DNA of 29,587 nt, taken from assembly GCA_000697355.1 (NCBI GenBank), contig JNEN01000773.1:1-29587 (forward strand), read 5' to 3'. Position numbers and translations under genes: made by a program. This stretch comes from Syncephalastrum monosporum B8922 (Eukaryota; Mucoromycota; Mucoromycetes; Mucorales; Syncephalastraceae). Positions 10,882-22,656 of the stretch are shown piece after piece. A model generated the notes under the pieces. It was not told the DNA's origin and searched no databases. It saw only the letters and a program-made list of their open reading frames with translations. The stretch's first letter is position 1, and the number at the start of each line of letters is the position of its first letter.

Positions 10882-11812
10882 GCACCTGTCATCAAATTTG
10901 GATCGAGCTTTGACTTTCAGCTTGCCACGTCAACGAAAGGAAGAGAGACACTCGGAAGCTAGAAGAAATGTCCTTCTTAACAAGCAGTACCGTCTGCATT
11001 ACTTGCCCTAATTCGATAGTAGTATATTTCTGCATCATTTATCGGGGCCGCACGTACGTGCTGGTGTCCCTTGCAGCTCGACTGATTTGATCTATGCCCT
11101 TGTGAGAGACTTCCTGGTCTTCGAGGATGGCACTACAAGCAAATAGGATAGCTTTAAGACCAAGACAGCTGAACACATACGAAATAAGCTTCTTACAGCA
11201 TGCCCAATATAAAACAAGTCTTGTAGCTCGTGTTAATTGCAAGTCAACGAGATTTATATAACAGTAAGAGCTTCTATTGACATGAGCTTACAGAAGAACG
11301 CGTAGAATGTCCTGATCATTCTCAACAACTGTTATTTGAAAGGTACGATAGGAAAAGCAAAGGTAAAGCAAAACGGGCGTTATATTAAATAGCATTTTAA
11401 AATCGATTATTTCGATGCATATCCGCCGTGGTTTGTTCTCATCAAACAAACTCGAGTACAATCCAAACGAGAGAGCAGAAGCCAGCCCTTGCAAGAGAAA
11501 AATGGGAGTGCATGTGAATCCTAGCTGCGTGGCAACAATTCCTTCAAGCTTATTTTGGGTTAGGCACACCATGAGCGGACGGTCTTTCTATGCTGTTGCA
11601 TATTGGGGCTGACCCATGCGCGGCCTTGCACTCGAGTTTGTCCACATCCCTTTGTCCGAATCATCATCCTGTTCAACCAGCCGCACGGTACACATGGACA
11701 CAGGATCCGAGCTATCTACCATCTCAAAAGGCCTTCCTTTTACAGGTACAGGATACGAATGTGTATATATGGCAGCAAGAAGATATATTGGACATCCCCA
11801 CTGTTGAAGCTA
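10882..11812. other. Intergenic region, no supported gene
   Basis: About 930 bases between the EF-hand promoter and the topoisomerase stop. All three plus-strand frames are open for 60-118 codons at 11590-11960, so openness is not informative there. One of them contains a stretch (AFLLQVQDTNVYIWQ) faintly like a gelsolin repeat. No start, splice sites or stop fit a gene, so none is called. Confidence 0.5.
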
Positions 11813-14800
11813 TTACCGCATGTCTGCCATCAACCGACGGTATTTTGGATCAGCCCATTTGCCTTTCAGCTTTCGTCGTCCTCGCCCGCGTCGACCACGC
11901 CCATGGCGGACGTTTTTGCGGGCAAACCTAACACACGCCTTAGTATTGCAAACGTGTAATCGAGGGGGACCTACCGTGTGGCCAAGAGCGCCTCCATTTC
12001 GTCATCACAGATGACGCATCCACTCACAGGCGGTCGGTTTTGATTTTCACGAAACTCTGCCTTGAGGATCACTGTCCCGCAGTCCTCACACATGTCATCT
12101 TCTACCGAGACGTCTAACGCAGAGCTGTTCAGCGTCAAGATAGATCTATCATAGAAAGCCACCTACTTTTGATAGTATCCAAGAAAAGAGAGACAATGTT
12201 GCATTCGTTGCAGCTGAGTTTCCAACGCGGTGCGGACGTTGCATCCAGAACAAGGCGGCCCTTGCATGGGTCCACTTCACGTTCGGACTCAGGGCACGCG
12301 CAGACCGCGTTGCGCACCATTGAATGCGCGCACGTTGGATGGAGACAGTGGTTGCAGCCCATACCTACGTCCGTGTGAGCGTTACGCACCATACAGCCAT
12401 GAAGTACTTGCCTTTGGCTATGTTTTCAAAGGGAGGGTTATTGTAGCAGTAAGGACAAACAGGGTAGCCCGTGCCCTTGGAGCCTGTGGTGTAGAGCACC
12501 AGCTCAAAGTCGTCCAACGGCTAAATATATACCAGGTCAGTCACGGATTGACTTGCCTTAGAATTGACTTACACAGCGCAATTCGCGGTACAACTTGATG
12601 TTCCCGTTCAACGGCAGAGAGTAGGTCTCGTCGCAAGTGGAGCAATGGAGACGGTTGGGTTTCAAGGCAATGTACTTCATGTATCTAGTAAAAACGTCAG
12701 CCTTGCTGATGTCGTCGGATGTGTCCTTATCCTACCGCTTGCATTTGCCGCACTTTGACATGGGACGTCCGGTCGCAGCAAGTGGAGAGAAGGTCGCCTC
12801 GAATAACTCGTCCATTGAGTTGACCTACTGACGGTGAGTGCTTTGTTCTACTAACTTTATAACCTGAAAATACTCACGTGCTTGACAAAGTAGGCAAACT
12901 TGTCTGAAAACATTTTCAAAAAGTGCTGCAAGACATCTTTTTGAGGCGCCTTGCCAGTCGCGATCAGGTTGAGCTGCTGCTCCATGTCGGATCGCATCGT
13001 AGGCAGAGATAGCTCAGGGTCAATTTTTTCTACAGGACTGTGAGTTCAAATGAACGAAAAAAAAAAAAATTCAGGGCGTGACATGTCACTTACGGTAGCC
13101 GTGGATAAGAACAATGCCCAAATTGGTGGGGATCAAGCGTCGAGCGGTACCGCTGACCTACATCTCTGTGAGACTGTGCCTTGTGTACTTTTTCCCCATT
13201 TTATTATTTCCTTGAGCTTACCGTCACATAGTTTCGCTGGCAGATATTATTAATATGGGTGGGAATACTGGCATCCGTGCCGATACCATTTTGTTCCTAT
13301 TAGAGGTGAGTCCTGCAAGGCAGAAGGTAGAGGCGATCTCGACGCATACCATGAGACCAATCAACTCGGCTTCGGTCAAGTAATCCGGTGGGCTGGTCTT
13401 GCCTTCTTGGAGACCGAGTGACTTGACGGAAAGTACCTCGCCCTTGGCAAACTCAGGAATGTACTCGTCTGGCTTGCCCATCCTGCGTTTTTTCTCCAAT
13501 CAGTGTCAACCGGTTCTTATGAAACAAACACCCATCAGGGACATACCAATGGATGACAGATGCAAAACCGGGCGAAATGACCTTGGCACCCTTGAGTTCA
13601 AACATCTCGTCGCCCATGGCGATATCCACCTGCGTTGCGTTGTACTGCAGATTGGCACTGATCGAGCCGATAAATGTGCGCGCAATAAAGTCGTAGATTC
13701 GCCATGCGTCGCCAAAAAGATCGCTTTCCAGTGCGATGCGCATGGGTGTACTGTGCCTGTCTGAGTATCAGGGGAGGATGGGGCTAAACTGGACTTACAT
13801 GGGCGGATGATCACCCACATCTGTACCACTCGAAGGCGGCGTAAAGCCTTCTCGGAGGAGTGTCTCACAGTGCTGGCCCCTATGAGCTCTGTTATAATTG
13901 TGTCTCTTCCTGTTGTGCTTCTGCAATGATTACCAGTCAGGATGGGCCGCTTGCTCCTTTAGGACGCTCTTGAGATCAAAGTTATCTGGGTACTTTGACG
14001 TCTCCGTACGCGGGTAAGAGATGTAGCCTTGCGTGTAGAGACGCTCGGCAATGCTCATCTATCCCGATGGCACATATCAGTCAACACGTGTATATATACA
14101 GCCTGCCGAACTTACACATTCGCTGGGACTGATACCGAGGTAGGACGAACCGTGCTTTAGGAGCTCGACGGTGTTCAGGGCGTGCGGACGCTGTTTGGAC
14201 TTGCGCTTGGTCTCAACAGAAAGCACCTTGCAGGTTTTGCCCTCGATCCTGCTTAGAAAAACGCTTGCGATCTGCTTGTCAAAGACACGCTCCCGGGCCC
14301 ACGAGAGCTTGAGTGGCACGTCCTTCTCGACCGTCGCTGCGATGGTCCAGAAGGTCTCGGGCTGGAAACTCTGGATGCGATCGTGGCGGTCGACACAGAA
14401 GCTGAGGGTCGGGGTCTGACACGGGCCGTAGCTGATGACGGTTGAATCGAGGTTGCCATACTTGCCTTGGAAGAAGCGGGTCTGGAAACGCGTGAACGCA
14501 ACGCCGACCTTGAGATCGAATTCTTGCCGGGCGTCGACCGCCTTGCTTTCATTCTCGTTGGGCAGCACCAGGTGCTGAAACGCATACCGGATATCCTCGG
14601 CGGTGATGGCTGAAAAACGCGCGCGCAAAATATTGTCTGACTTCATGGCAGGTGCGCAGTTGTGGATGACCTCAAAGCAAATGTTTTCGCCTTCGCGGTC
14701 GCAGTCGAGCCACAAGACAAGGTAGTCGACGTGCTTGGCCTCGGTGTGCAGGTGTGCGCACAGGTGCTGCTTCGGATTCGACTCGGTCTTGCGCGTCTTG

Positions 14801-15143
14801 CCGTCGAAAAGCTTTTGTGGATCGACGTCCCAGGAATTGTATTCACTCGTGAAGTCGACATTGTAAACGTGGCCGGTGACCGACGTAAACTTGAAGTGCG
14901 CGGTTGCGTTGGCTGGCTTGAATGGCCCGGTCCATTCGTGGACGGGCGTGGCAATTCCTTTTCGTGTGCCAAACTGGCCGCCCGGCGCAAGTAACTTGGA
15001 TAGCGCCTCGGCCAACGACGGCTTCTCTGCCACCTATTCATCATACAAGATATATATATATATTGTATGTATATACATTATTAAACGTCACGGTCATTCT
15101 TCGTTTGCACACCTGCCATTAGCACTTTGACATGGCCTGCCAT
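11813..15143 (-). CDS. TOP3B: DNA/RNA topoisomerase III beta
   Basis: Type IA topoisomerase of 845 aa (846 with the alternative first splice); human TOP3B is 862 aa. Exons on the minus strand: 15143-15113, 15026-14116, 14058-13934, 13879-13799, 13750-13547, 13482-13350, 13296-13222, 13157-13094, 13029-12878, 12824-12736, 12684-12573, 12520-12412, 12364-12167, 12113-11975, 11927-11813. Visible signatures are the N-terminal [10 protein letters not shown] of the Toprim domain, the metal-binding DCDREGE (about residue 118), [10 protein letters not shown], and the catalytic Tyr in YISYPRTET (about 329). [10 protein letters not shown] and IGTDASIP follow, then a series of Cys-pair zinc ribbons (CGKC, CSTC, CPYC, CNHC, CNEC, CEDC, CVIC) and an RG-rich basic tail. 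It relaxes negatively supercoiled DNA by single-strand passage; animal TOP3B also acts on RNA. Intron 12 is GC-AG and intron 1 is ambiguous. It is divergent with the SNF2-type gene. Confidence 0.95.
15040..15077. repeat. TA-rich microsatellite in intron 1 of the topoisomerase gene
   Basis: Alternating TA/GTA units (about 15048-15077) occupy much of the first intron, just upstream of the two competing acceptor sites. Confidence 0.7.
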
Positions 15144-16027
15144 GGTAACAAATATCACAATAATGGATCGACTTGTGCGTGGAAGAGAAAATCCGGAATT
15201 GGTGTCACGAAACCGCTCAAATCCTGGATTCCCCCCGATCCTGCCATCATAAGGTGATTTGTATGTGCTACTCAATCCAGCTTTTTTCTCCACCCACACC
15301 CCCTTCCCATTATTAATTCATAGTCCTTTGCGTTGACGTGGATGACCTTCCTTCCCTGGGCTCATATGTAAAGAATGCTATCATGACAAGACGTCCTCGT
15401 CCTGCATCGTTCAGGATAACATATATATCTATTGCAGGTCAGTATAGACAGACAGCACACGATGCAACTGGTGGGGAAGCAAAGAAAGACCACAAAACAT
15501 ACAAAAGTATATATAAGATTCCTGAAGCTCTAAATTATCTAGTGCATATTCCTTTTGGTTTTGTATGCATACCATCAAATCTATTGTCCGGGCCTATCAT
15601 TTTATCATTGAGTGGGATGGCCATTAATTACTGACTGACGACTACTGGTGGTAGTGTCAATACAAGATAAACTTGTTATTGATTGGCGCAGAGATGGAGT
15701 TGAGCTGAAGAGCACCCAGGTATTGGCTGGGAGAAAGGGGGTTTAGTATCGGAGTATGAAAAGAATGACGTTGCGTGATTTGTGATGAGTGTGAAATAGG
15801 GCAGAACTAGGCTGGAGGCTCCTTTTCTTGGATTGTATTGTAACCATTGAAAGCGTCCAGCTGAGCTTTTACTTGGCCTTTTTTTTTTTTTACAAGATCG
15901 ACACACGCGCTCCCTTGGATCGATCGTCTCAACCTATTCTGCCTTTCACGTTTTCGCGTCACCGCTGCCCTTCCAAGTTCGCTTGAGCCAGTCCTTTTTT
16001 TTTCCATTGTTTTTATACGGTTGATTG
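15144..16027. promoter_or_regulatory. Divergent intergenic promoter region (TOP3B / STH1-SNF2)
   Basis: About 880 bases between the two start codons of head-to-head genes. The half next to the remodeller gene is rich in T runs and pyrimidines, typical of fungal promoters. There is no convincing TATA box for either gene, as is common for housekeeping genes. Small open frames inside show no domain and are not called. Confidence 0.5.
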
Positions 16028-19000
16028 ATGAACATTGCTGCTGCTACCGACACATCTGCCAACGGGTCCATCTTGCAACAAGGTGTGCCTGGCGGCTTGA
16101 ATAAGCAAAAGCTTAACAATATATTGCAGGTAAATATCCTTTTCCTTTTCTCCTTCCCTTTCTTATCGTCCTGGATCTTCTTCCCATGCCTGTTGTTATT
16201 TTGTTGTTATTGGTTCAACTCACTCTGTTGATCTTAGCGCGCAAAGTACTTGCAAATGCAGGGTGCAAAGGAAGACAACAACCCCGAGTTTGCGAGTATC
16301 ATGCAGTTCTTAAAGAACCTCCAGCGACAACAAAAGATTCAGGCATCACCTACCAACAATGGCATGCCGTCCATGAGCTCGCCTGCTAGTGCATCTGGTA
16401 ATGTTTTATACGCCTCGAAAAGTTGCCGATTGCAATCAGACGATAGTGAGTACTTATACTTATTGATGTTGATACAGTGGCGCCTACACCGCCGCAACAT
16501 CATGCACAGCCGCAGGCGCTGCCTCCAGGTGCAGCCTTTTCTCAAAAGCAGCTTGCGACGCTGAAGCATCAGATCATGGCCTATAGGCTTATTTCAAAGA
16601 ACATGCCCGTGCCTCCGCAGCTTCAGCAGATTCTCTTCGCTGCCCATGAAGCGCTCGGAACCAACGACACGCGTCTGTCAGGCACACCCGCTTCTGCCTC
16701 GGCTTCAGCCGCTGTGCCCTCTCCCGCGTCTTCGTCTTCTACGCCTGCGCAACAACAACAACAACAGCCTCAGTCGCAACACACGCCATCGCAACCGCAT
16801 CCGCAGCAGGGAGAGTCGCCGTTGCCCTCGACGAACCCCACGGAAAAGACACAATACAATGCGTATGCCTCGCCTTACAACCTGCTCAAAACACCGGTGT
16901 CGTCCTACGGCCATGCCTCGCGTCAACAGCGCATGCTGACACCAAGCATCACCCCGATCGGCATCGACCCGCACGTCATGATCACCGAGCGTGAACGACG
17001 GATCAAGGCTCGCATCCAGTACCGGATAGGCGAGCTCGAAAAGATTCCCAGCAACGTGTCCACTGCACCCGCCAGTCTCTTGTCGCCCTCCGACGGTGAA
17101 AAAGGCCGTGACATGAAGCTCAAGGCCATCATCGAATTGAGGGCCCTGCGACTCTTGAACCGTCAGAAGAAGGTATGCTCCCCTCGCGCGTGCGCGCGCT
17201 CTCTCTCTCTCTTAGGATTTTGGTTTAGCAAGAAACTTATGCTTTCCACTCTAACGTAGCTGCGCCAAGAGATCATCCATGGCATGAGTCGCTCCACGAC
17301 GCTTGCGACCTCGGCCGACCGCCTTGCTTTCCGTCGCATGAAGAAGCAGTCGCTCCGCGAGGCACGTATGACCGAGAAGATCGAGCGCCAGCAACGCATC
17401 GACCGCGAGCAAAAGGAGAAGCAAAAGCACCTCCAATACCTGCAGTCCATCTGCGACCACGGCCGCAACCTCGTCGTCGCGCAAAAGAACTGGCAAGCCA
17501 AGCAAAACAAGCTCGGCCGCGCCGTGCAGCAGTACCACCTCCACGTCGAAAAGGAGGAGCAAAAGAAGGCCGAGCGCGCCTCCAAGGAGCGTATCCGGGC
17601 CCTGAGGAACGACGACGAAGAGGCCTACATGAAGCTCCTCGACCAGGCCAAGGACACCCGTCTGACACAGCTGCTCCGGCAAACCGGCTCCTTTTTGGAA
17701 TCCCTTTCGCGAGCCGTCATTGATCAACAGGCCCACACCGCACAGCAGTTGGAGCCGAACGATCTCGCGCCCCCGCCCGATGAAGACGACACCGACGATG
17801 ACCCTGCGTCCAAGATTGATTACTTTAAAGTCACGCATCGCATCAAGGAAGAAGTGTCTCAACCGAGCATTCTCATTGGTGGTACTTTGAAGGAGTACCA
17901 GGTAAGATTCAATGCTTGACGCATCCGCCTTCATAAGATTGACCAATCTTTATTATAGATCAAAGGTCTGCAGTGGATGGTCTCCCTGTATAACAACCAC
18001 TTGAATGGCATCCTGGCCGACGAGATGGGCCTTGGCAAGACCATCCAGACCATCAGTCTGATCACCTATCTCATTGAAAAAAAGAGACAGAATGGTCCCT
18101 ATCTTATTATTGTCCCATTATCGTGAGTGCAAAGGCATGTTATGAATGCTTGTGCTGACATGATCGTAGAACGCTGACCAACTGGTCGCTCGAGTTTGCA
18201 AAATGGGCGCCTGCCATCAAGACAATCGTCTACAAGGGAAACCCGCCTATGCGCCGTGAGCTCCAGATGGAGATTCGCAATGGCGATTTCCAGGTCCTGA
18301 TGACGACCTTTGAATACATCATCAAGGACCGTCCGGTCCTGAGCAAGATCCGCTGGCTCCACATGATCATCGACGAAGGCCATCGTATGAAGAATCCCAC
18401 CTCCAAGCTGACGTCGGTCCTCCGTCAATTCTACACGACCCGATACCGTCTGATTTTGACGGGCACTCCGCTTCAGGTGCGCTCTACCTAAGATGGGAAG
18501 CATTCGTACTTGACTTTGGCTAACTTTTTTCTTTCCTATCTGCATAGAACAACCTGCCTGAACTGTGGGCGCTGCTTAACTTTATCCTGCCCAAGATCTT
18601 CAAGAGTGTCCAGAGCTTTGAGGAATGGTTCAACACGCCGTTCAACAACCAGGGCGTCTCGGACAAGGTCGGCCTGAACGAAGAAGAGCAGCTGCTGATC
18701 ATCAAGCGTCTGCACAAGGTGCTTCGCCCGTTCTTGCTGCGTCGTCTGAAGAAGGACGTGGAATCTGAACTGCCCGACAAGGTGGAGCGCGTGGTCAAGT
18801 GCCGCTTGTCGGCGCTGCAGCTCAAGCTCTATGCTCAAATGAAGAAGAATGGTGTGCTTTATGCCTCTCATGGCGAGAAAGGGTGAGCCAAAAGAAGACA
18901 AAAGCAAACTGAAGAAGGCGACTGACCGGATGATAGGAAAATGGGCATCAAGGGTCTCAACAACACGATTATGCAGCTACGCAAGATTTGCAACCATCCC

Positions 19001-20731
19001 TTCGTTTTTGAAGAGGTTGAGAATTCGGTCAACCCCGCACAAACCTCCAACGACCTTCTGTACCGCACCTCGGGTAAATTTGAGCTGCTCGATCGTATGC
19101 TGCCGAAGTTGAAGGAGACGGGCCATCGCGTAAGTGTGCATTATTCTATATACGTGCATCTCACACGATGTGATACACATAGGTCCTCATTTTTTTCCAA
19201 ATGACACAAATCATGACGATCATGGAGGATTTCCTGAGCTATCGTGGCTTCCAGTACCTGCGTCTGGACGGTTCGACTAAGGCTGACGATCGATCCGAAC
19301 TTTTACATATGTTCAATGCACCCGATTCACCTTACTTTGTCTTCTTACTCAGTACACGCGCTGGTGGTTTGGGTCTTAACCTCCAGGCGGCAGACACGGT
19401 CATCATCTTTGACTCGGACTGGAACCCGCACCAGGATCTGCAAGCCCAGGATCGTGCACATCGTATCGGTCAAACCAAGGAAGTGCGCATTTTCCGACTG
19501 ATCTCAGCCAACTCGATCGAAGAAAACATTCTGGCCCGTGCCAACTACAAGCTGGATATTGACGGCAAAGTCATTCAGGCTGGTAAATTCGATAACCGCA
19601 GTACGGAGGAAGACCGAGAAGCGTTCTTGGTAAGAAAAGCAATATCGAGAAAAAGAATAGACGTCTCACATGAACTTGCGTGTTTGTGTGTGTGTGTTTA
19701 GCGCTCGCTTTTGGAAGACAAGGCAGACGAGGAGGAAGAAAAGGACGACGAAGCGGCAGACGACGAAGAGTTAAACGAGCTCCTGAAGCGCTCCGATCAA
19801 GAAGCGACTGTGTTTGAAAAGATGGATGCTGAGCGTCAGCGTGAAGAGCGCAAGCGCCTCGGCGGACGTGGCAAGAAATACGAGCGACTGATTCAGGAGG
19901 ACGAACTCCCCGAAGTATACCGTCTGGACGAAATGCCTGTCGAGGATGCGACCGATCCGCTCAGCTATGGCCGTGGTCAGCGCTCAAGAGACTCGGTGCG
20001 CTATGACGACGGCCTGACCGAAGAACAATGGTTGAATGCAAGTACAAAACAAGAACACATTTGTGCACTTGGGCTCATTTATCTTGTCTCTTTGTATCTC
20101 TTTTTTCTAGGCCTTGGAGGATGAAAATGTGGATATTGACGAGCTGGTGGCCAAGAAGGAAGAAATGCGACGACGCCGTGCGGAGCGCATGATGCAACGC
20201 GAAGGCAGCGAGGACTCGGCTGGATCCAAGAAACGCGGCCGGCCCAAGAAGGGCGACGTCGAGGTAATAAAAGAAGAACTTGGACTCAAAGTACAGGATA
20301 CTCATCTGTTGAATACATAGTCCCGACGAAAACGAAGCAAGCCTCTCGATTCGGTCGATCCCGTGGTACGACAGCGACTGACAAAGCTGTTTGAGCAGTG
20401 TTACACCGCGCTGGAAGAAGCGACCGAGGAGGACGAGGAGACCGAGACGTATAGGCAGCGATGCGAGTTGTTCATGGATCTTGTGAGCAAGCGCGATTAC
20501 CCTCTCTATTACACAATGATCAAGAGCCCGATATCGATGAACATGATCAAAAAGCGGATTCACTCTGCGTACTACAACTCGGTGGCCGATTTCAGGGCTG
20601 ACTTCAAGCTTATGTTTGACAATGCACGGACGTTCAACGAAGAAGGCTCGTTTGTATATGAGGACGCAAACGAAATGGAGCGTATCCTAGAAGCGAAACT
20701 CAAGGATCTGTGTCCCACTGGCGAGGTGTAA
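16028..20731 (+). CDS. STH1: SWI/SNF-RSC catalytic ATPase, STH1/SNF2 type
   Basis: ATP-dependent chromatin remodeller of 1314 aa, close in size to yeast Sth1 (1359). Exons: 16028-16129, 16238-16397, 16478-17172, 17260-17901, 17959-18122, 18170-18476, 18548-18882, 18937-19129, 19183-19629, 19702-20037, 20111-20263, 20321-20731. Domains in order: QLQ (about 106-142, [20 protein letters not shown]), a Gln/Ser/Pro-rich linker, HSA (about 318-390, [17 protein letters not shown]) for actin-related proteins, SNF2 ATPase with Walker A DEMGLGKT (554-561) and DEGH box (656-659), and helicase C lobe ([19 protein letters not shown]). These are followed by acidic SnAC, AT-hook KKRGRPKK (1167-1174) and a C-terminal bromodomain (about 1200-1300) that reads acetyl-lysine. 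All key motifs are intact. Intron 10 is GC-AG. Sth1 and Snf2 cannot be separated without a tree. Confidence 0.97.
17188..17215. repeat. GC/CT dinucleotide repeat inside intron 3 of the remodeller gene
   Basis: A CGCGCGTGCGCGCG stretch runs into CT repeats inside intron 17173-17259. It is the most GC-rich intron segment in the window. Confidence 0.7.
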
Positions 20732-22656
20732 ATATCAACCCAATTTTAAAGAACCCCCTACCATTATCACCACCACTACCATCACCACCCTATAAAGTTG
20801 TTGTCTTTTACTTCACATCTTTCTCTATCGGCGTGTCCTACGAGGAGACGGTGGCATCATCTGCCCTATTTTCTATCCTTTTTTGGTCTACCACTGCAAA
20901 AAGCAGGGTGTATGTCCTATTCGACCCTAACGTTGATGCCTCTGGAATGTACACATGACTGCTATATGACGGAAATCTTGCTTTTCTAAGAAATTAAAAA
21001 AAAAGAAAAGGGCCCAAGAAACTGCGGCGCGAATGGAGGATGTCATCCAGACGATATCTGGAAGAAAACTCATGTCAAGGTGGGAAATGCGTCTTACTGG
21101 TGCTCAGCCACTAGCCGAGCGGGAGAATGTGGATCACGCCCAGTATGTAAAAGGTCAAGTGCCTCACTGTGTGAGTGTGCATGATATTGGGGATGAGCAT
21201 TCAGGCATTGCGCCATTGGGAAAAGAAAACTTGACTTAAAAAGAAATAGCACCTGCATGCAGATGCAAGCTGATTGGCTCTGTGAGTTAGTGCAAGAAAT
21301 GCTCGCGTTGGGTTGAACCCAATTGGGGATTGGGGGATTGCATGGACTTAGTCACGCCTGCGATATGCTCGGATAGTATTTTGCGCACACACGCATACAC
21401 ACAAATATACATGAATATAGGCCACCCACTCTGAAAGATAAATGGAACGGAAGGAAGTTAATAATCATTATCATGACCATCATAAATAACAGACATGGAA
21501 AGAAATGCGCTGGGCGCGGGAATAAAAAATAGTCATACTTGGCCCTTTTTCGGTAGAAATCGGCCCGATTTGTTCAAGGCCCGATTTATCCGTTATTCCT
21601 CGGAAGACTTGGGCATACAGTACAGCTTGTTTCAGAACGCAGCTTTTTGGGCGATCCAGTTCGCGCGAGTATCGCGCACCCACAGCAGCAACTCAGCCAC
21701 CGAGCTGACCCGATGACATGAATCATTTGCCCTGCGCGAAGCAGTAGACGCTGCCTAATCTGACTGAGAAAAGTGCATGCATACCCGTGTGCTGTTGCGG
21801 CGAACCACCAAATGAGATGGCCTATACCAAGCAAAGACCTAGAACAGAAGACTCCCAGATTGAATAATTACCACCCTACTGTATGCTAACTTAAAACCAC
21901 TCCCGGGATATCTTCAAACATCCATGCAGAACACTGATTATAGCGGTACATTTGGGTGTGAAAAAAAGTTAGGGGTAAGGAGAGACCGTGAGTGAGAAAG
22001 AGTTGCGGGGATGCCACACATAAAGAAGCACATGACTCGGGACCGGGCGATCGACACCGCAGCAAACACATGCATTCTATGCTAAGTGTGCTTTTGAGTG
22101 ATGTATGTCTATCCATAGTGCGGAGATCATGGTGCAAAAGAAAGAGCGAATCACCGTGCCGTGTGAAGCGGTGTCGTTATAAAGTCCGCGTTTAAGTGAA
22201 GAAGCGAAAGCACCTATCACATTCTTTTCTTTCATGTGGTTGGGTGAAGCATAAACCACCGGGTGTCATCATCAGGAAGACAGTGATTCTTTTGTTGATT
22301 TGTCCATGGGTCGTCTTTGTTTGGGGCAGCTGTTGCTGTAACACCAAAAAAATAAAAAATAAAGAAGATCGACCCGAAGAAAAAGCTTTTGCATTCTGGG
22401 ATCCCCGTTGCACAACGATGATCGACGTTTTGTGCTGATCAATTTGCGGCTTTTCAAATAAGAAAAAAAAAGTTCAAGAGAAAAGGGAAAAAGGGCGCTT
22501 ACCCCCAGCCCGCCTCTTCCGCTCATATACTCTTTTCTTCTCTCCCTCTCCCTCTTTTTACGTACTATACACACACTTTCACAATACATCCACGCATAAC
22601 CCTTTTGTCCGGTCCCTTTCCTTCTTTTCTGTCTGTTTCGTCTCCACAACTGTAGA
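20732..22656. other. Long intergenic region, no supported gene
   Basis: About 1.9 kb. It starts with the remodeller 3' UTR (CCA/CAC-rich at 20758-20792) and ends with a pyrimidine-rich block (22530-22560) that probably belongs to the promoter of the next gene. Open frames in between are short and overlap on both strands without domains. A TTGGGT-TGA-ACCCAA hairpin lies near 21308. Confidence 0.5.

Noticed and set aside
11590..11931. Plus-strand frame with a faint gelsolin-like stretch
   Set aside because: All three frames are open here, there is no start or splice logic, and the 3' part is antisense to the last topoisomerase exon.
15338..15634. 98-codon frame in the divergent promoter
   Set aside because: No recognisable domain, no leader or terminator context; it lies in the promoter region of two well-supported genes.
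16646..16974. Open frames on both strands over the Gln/Pro-rich linker of the remodeller
   Set aside because: Shadows of a repetitive CAA/CCG-rich coding sequence whose true frame is fixed by the QLQ and HSA domains on both sides.
17251..17946. 231-codon minus-strand frame opposite the HSA region
   Set aside because: Antisense shadow of the high-GC coding strand; the plus strand carries the conserved HSA and helicase sequence.
21300..21330. GGGTTGAACCC, a B-box-like sequence of a tRNA gene on either strand
   Set aside because: No A box at the right distance and no pairing acceptor stem; the sequence is better described as a small hairpin.
22196..22438. 80-codon plus-strand frame with a hydrophobic segment
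   Set aside because: Overlaps open frames on the other strand, contains homopolymer A/T runs, and has no homology that I recognise.
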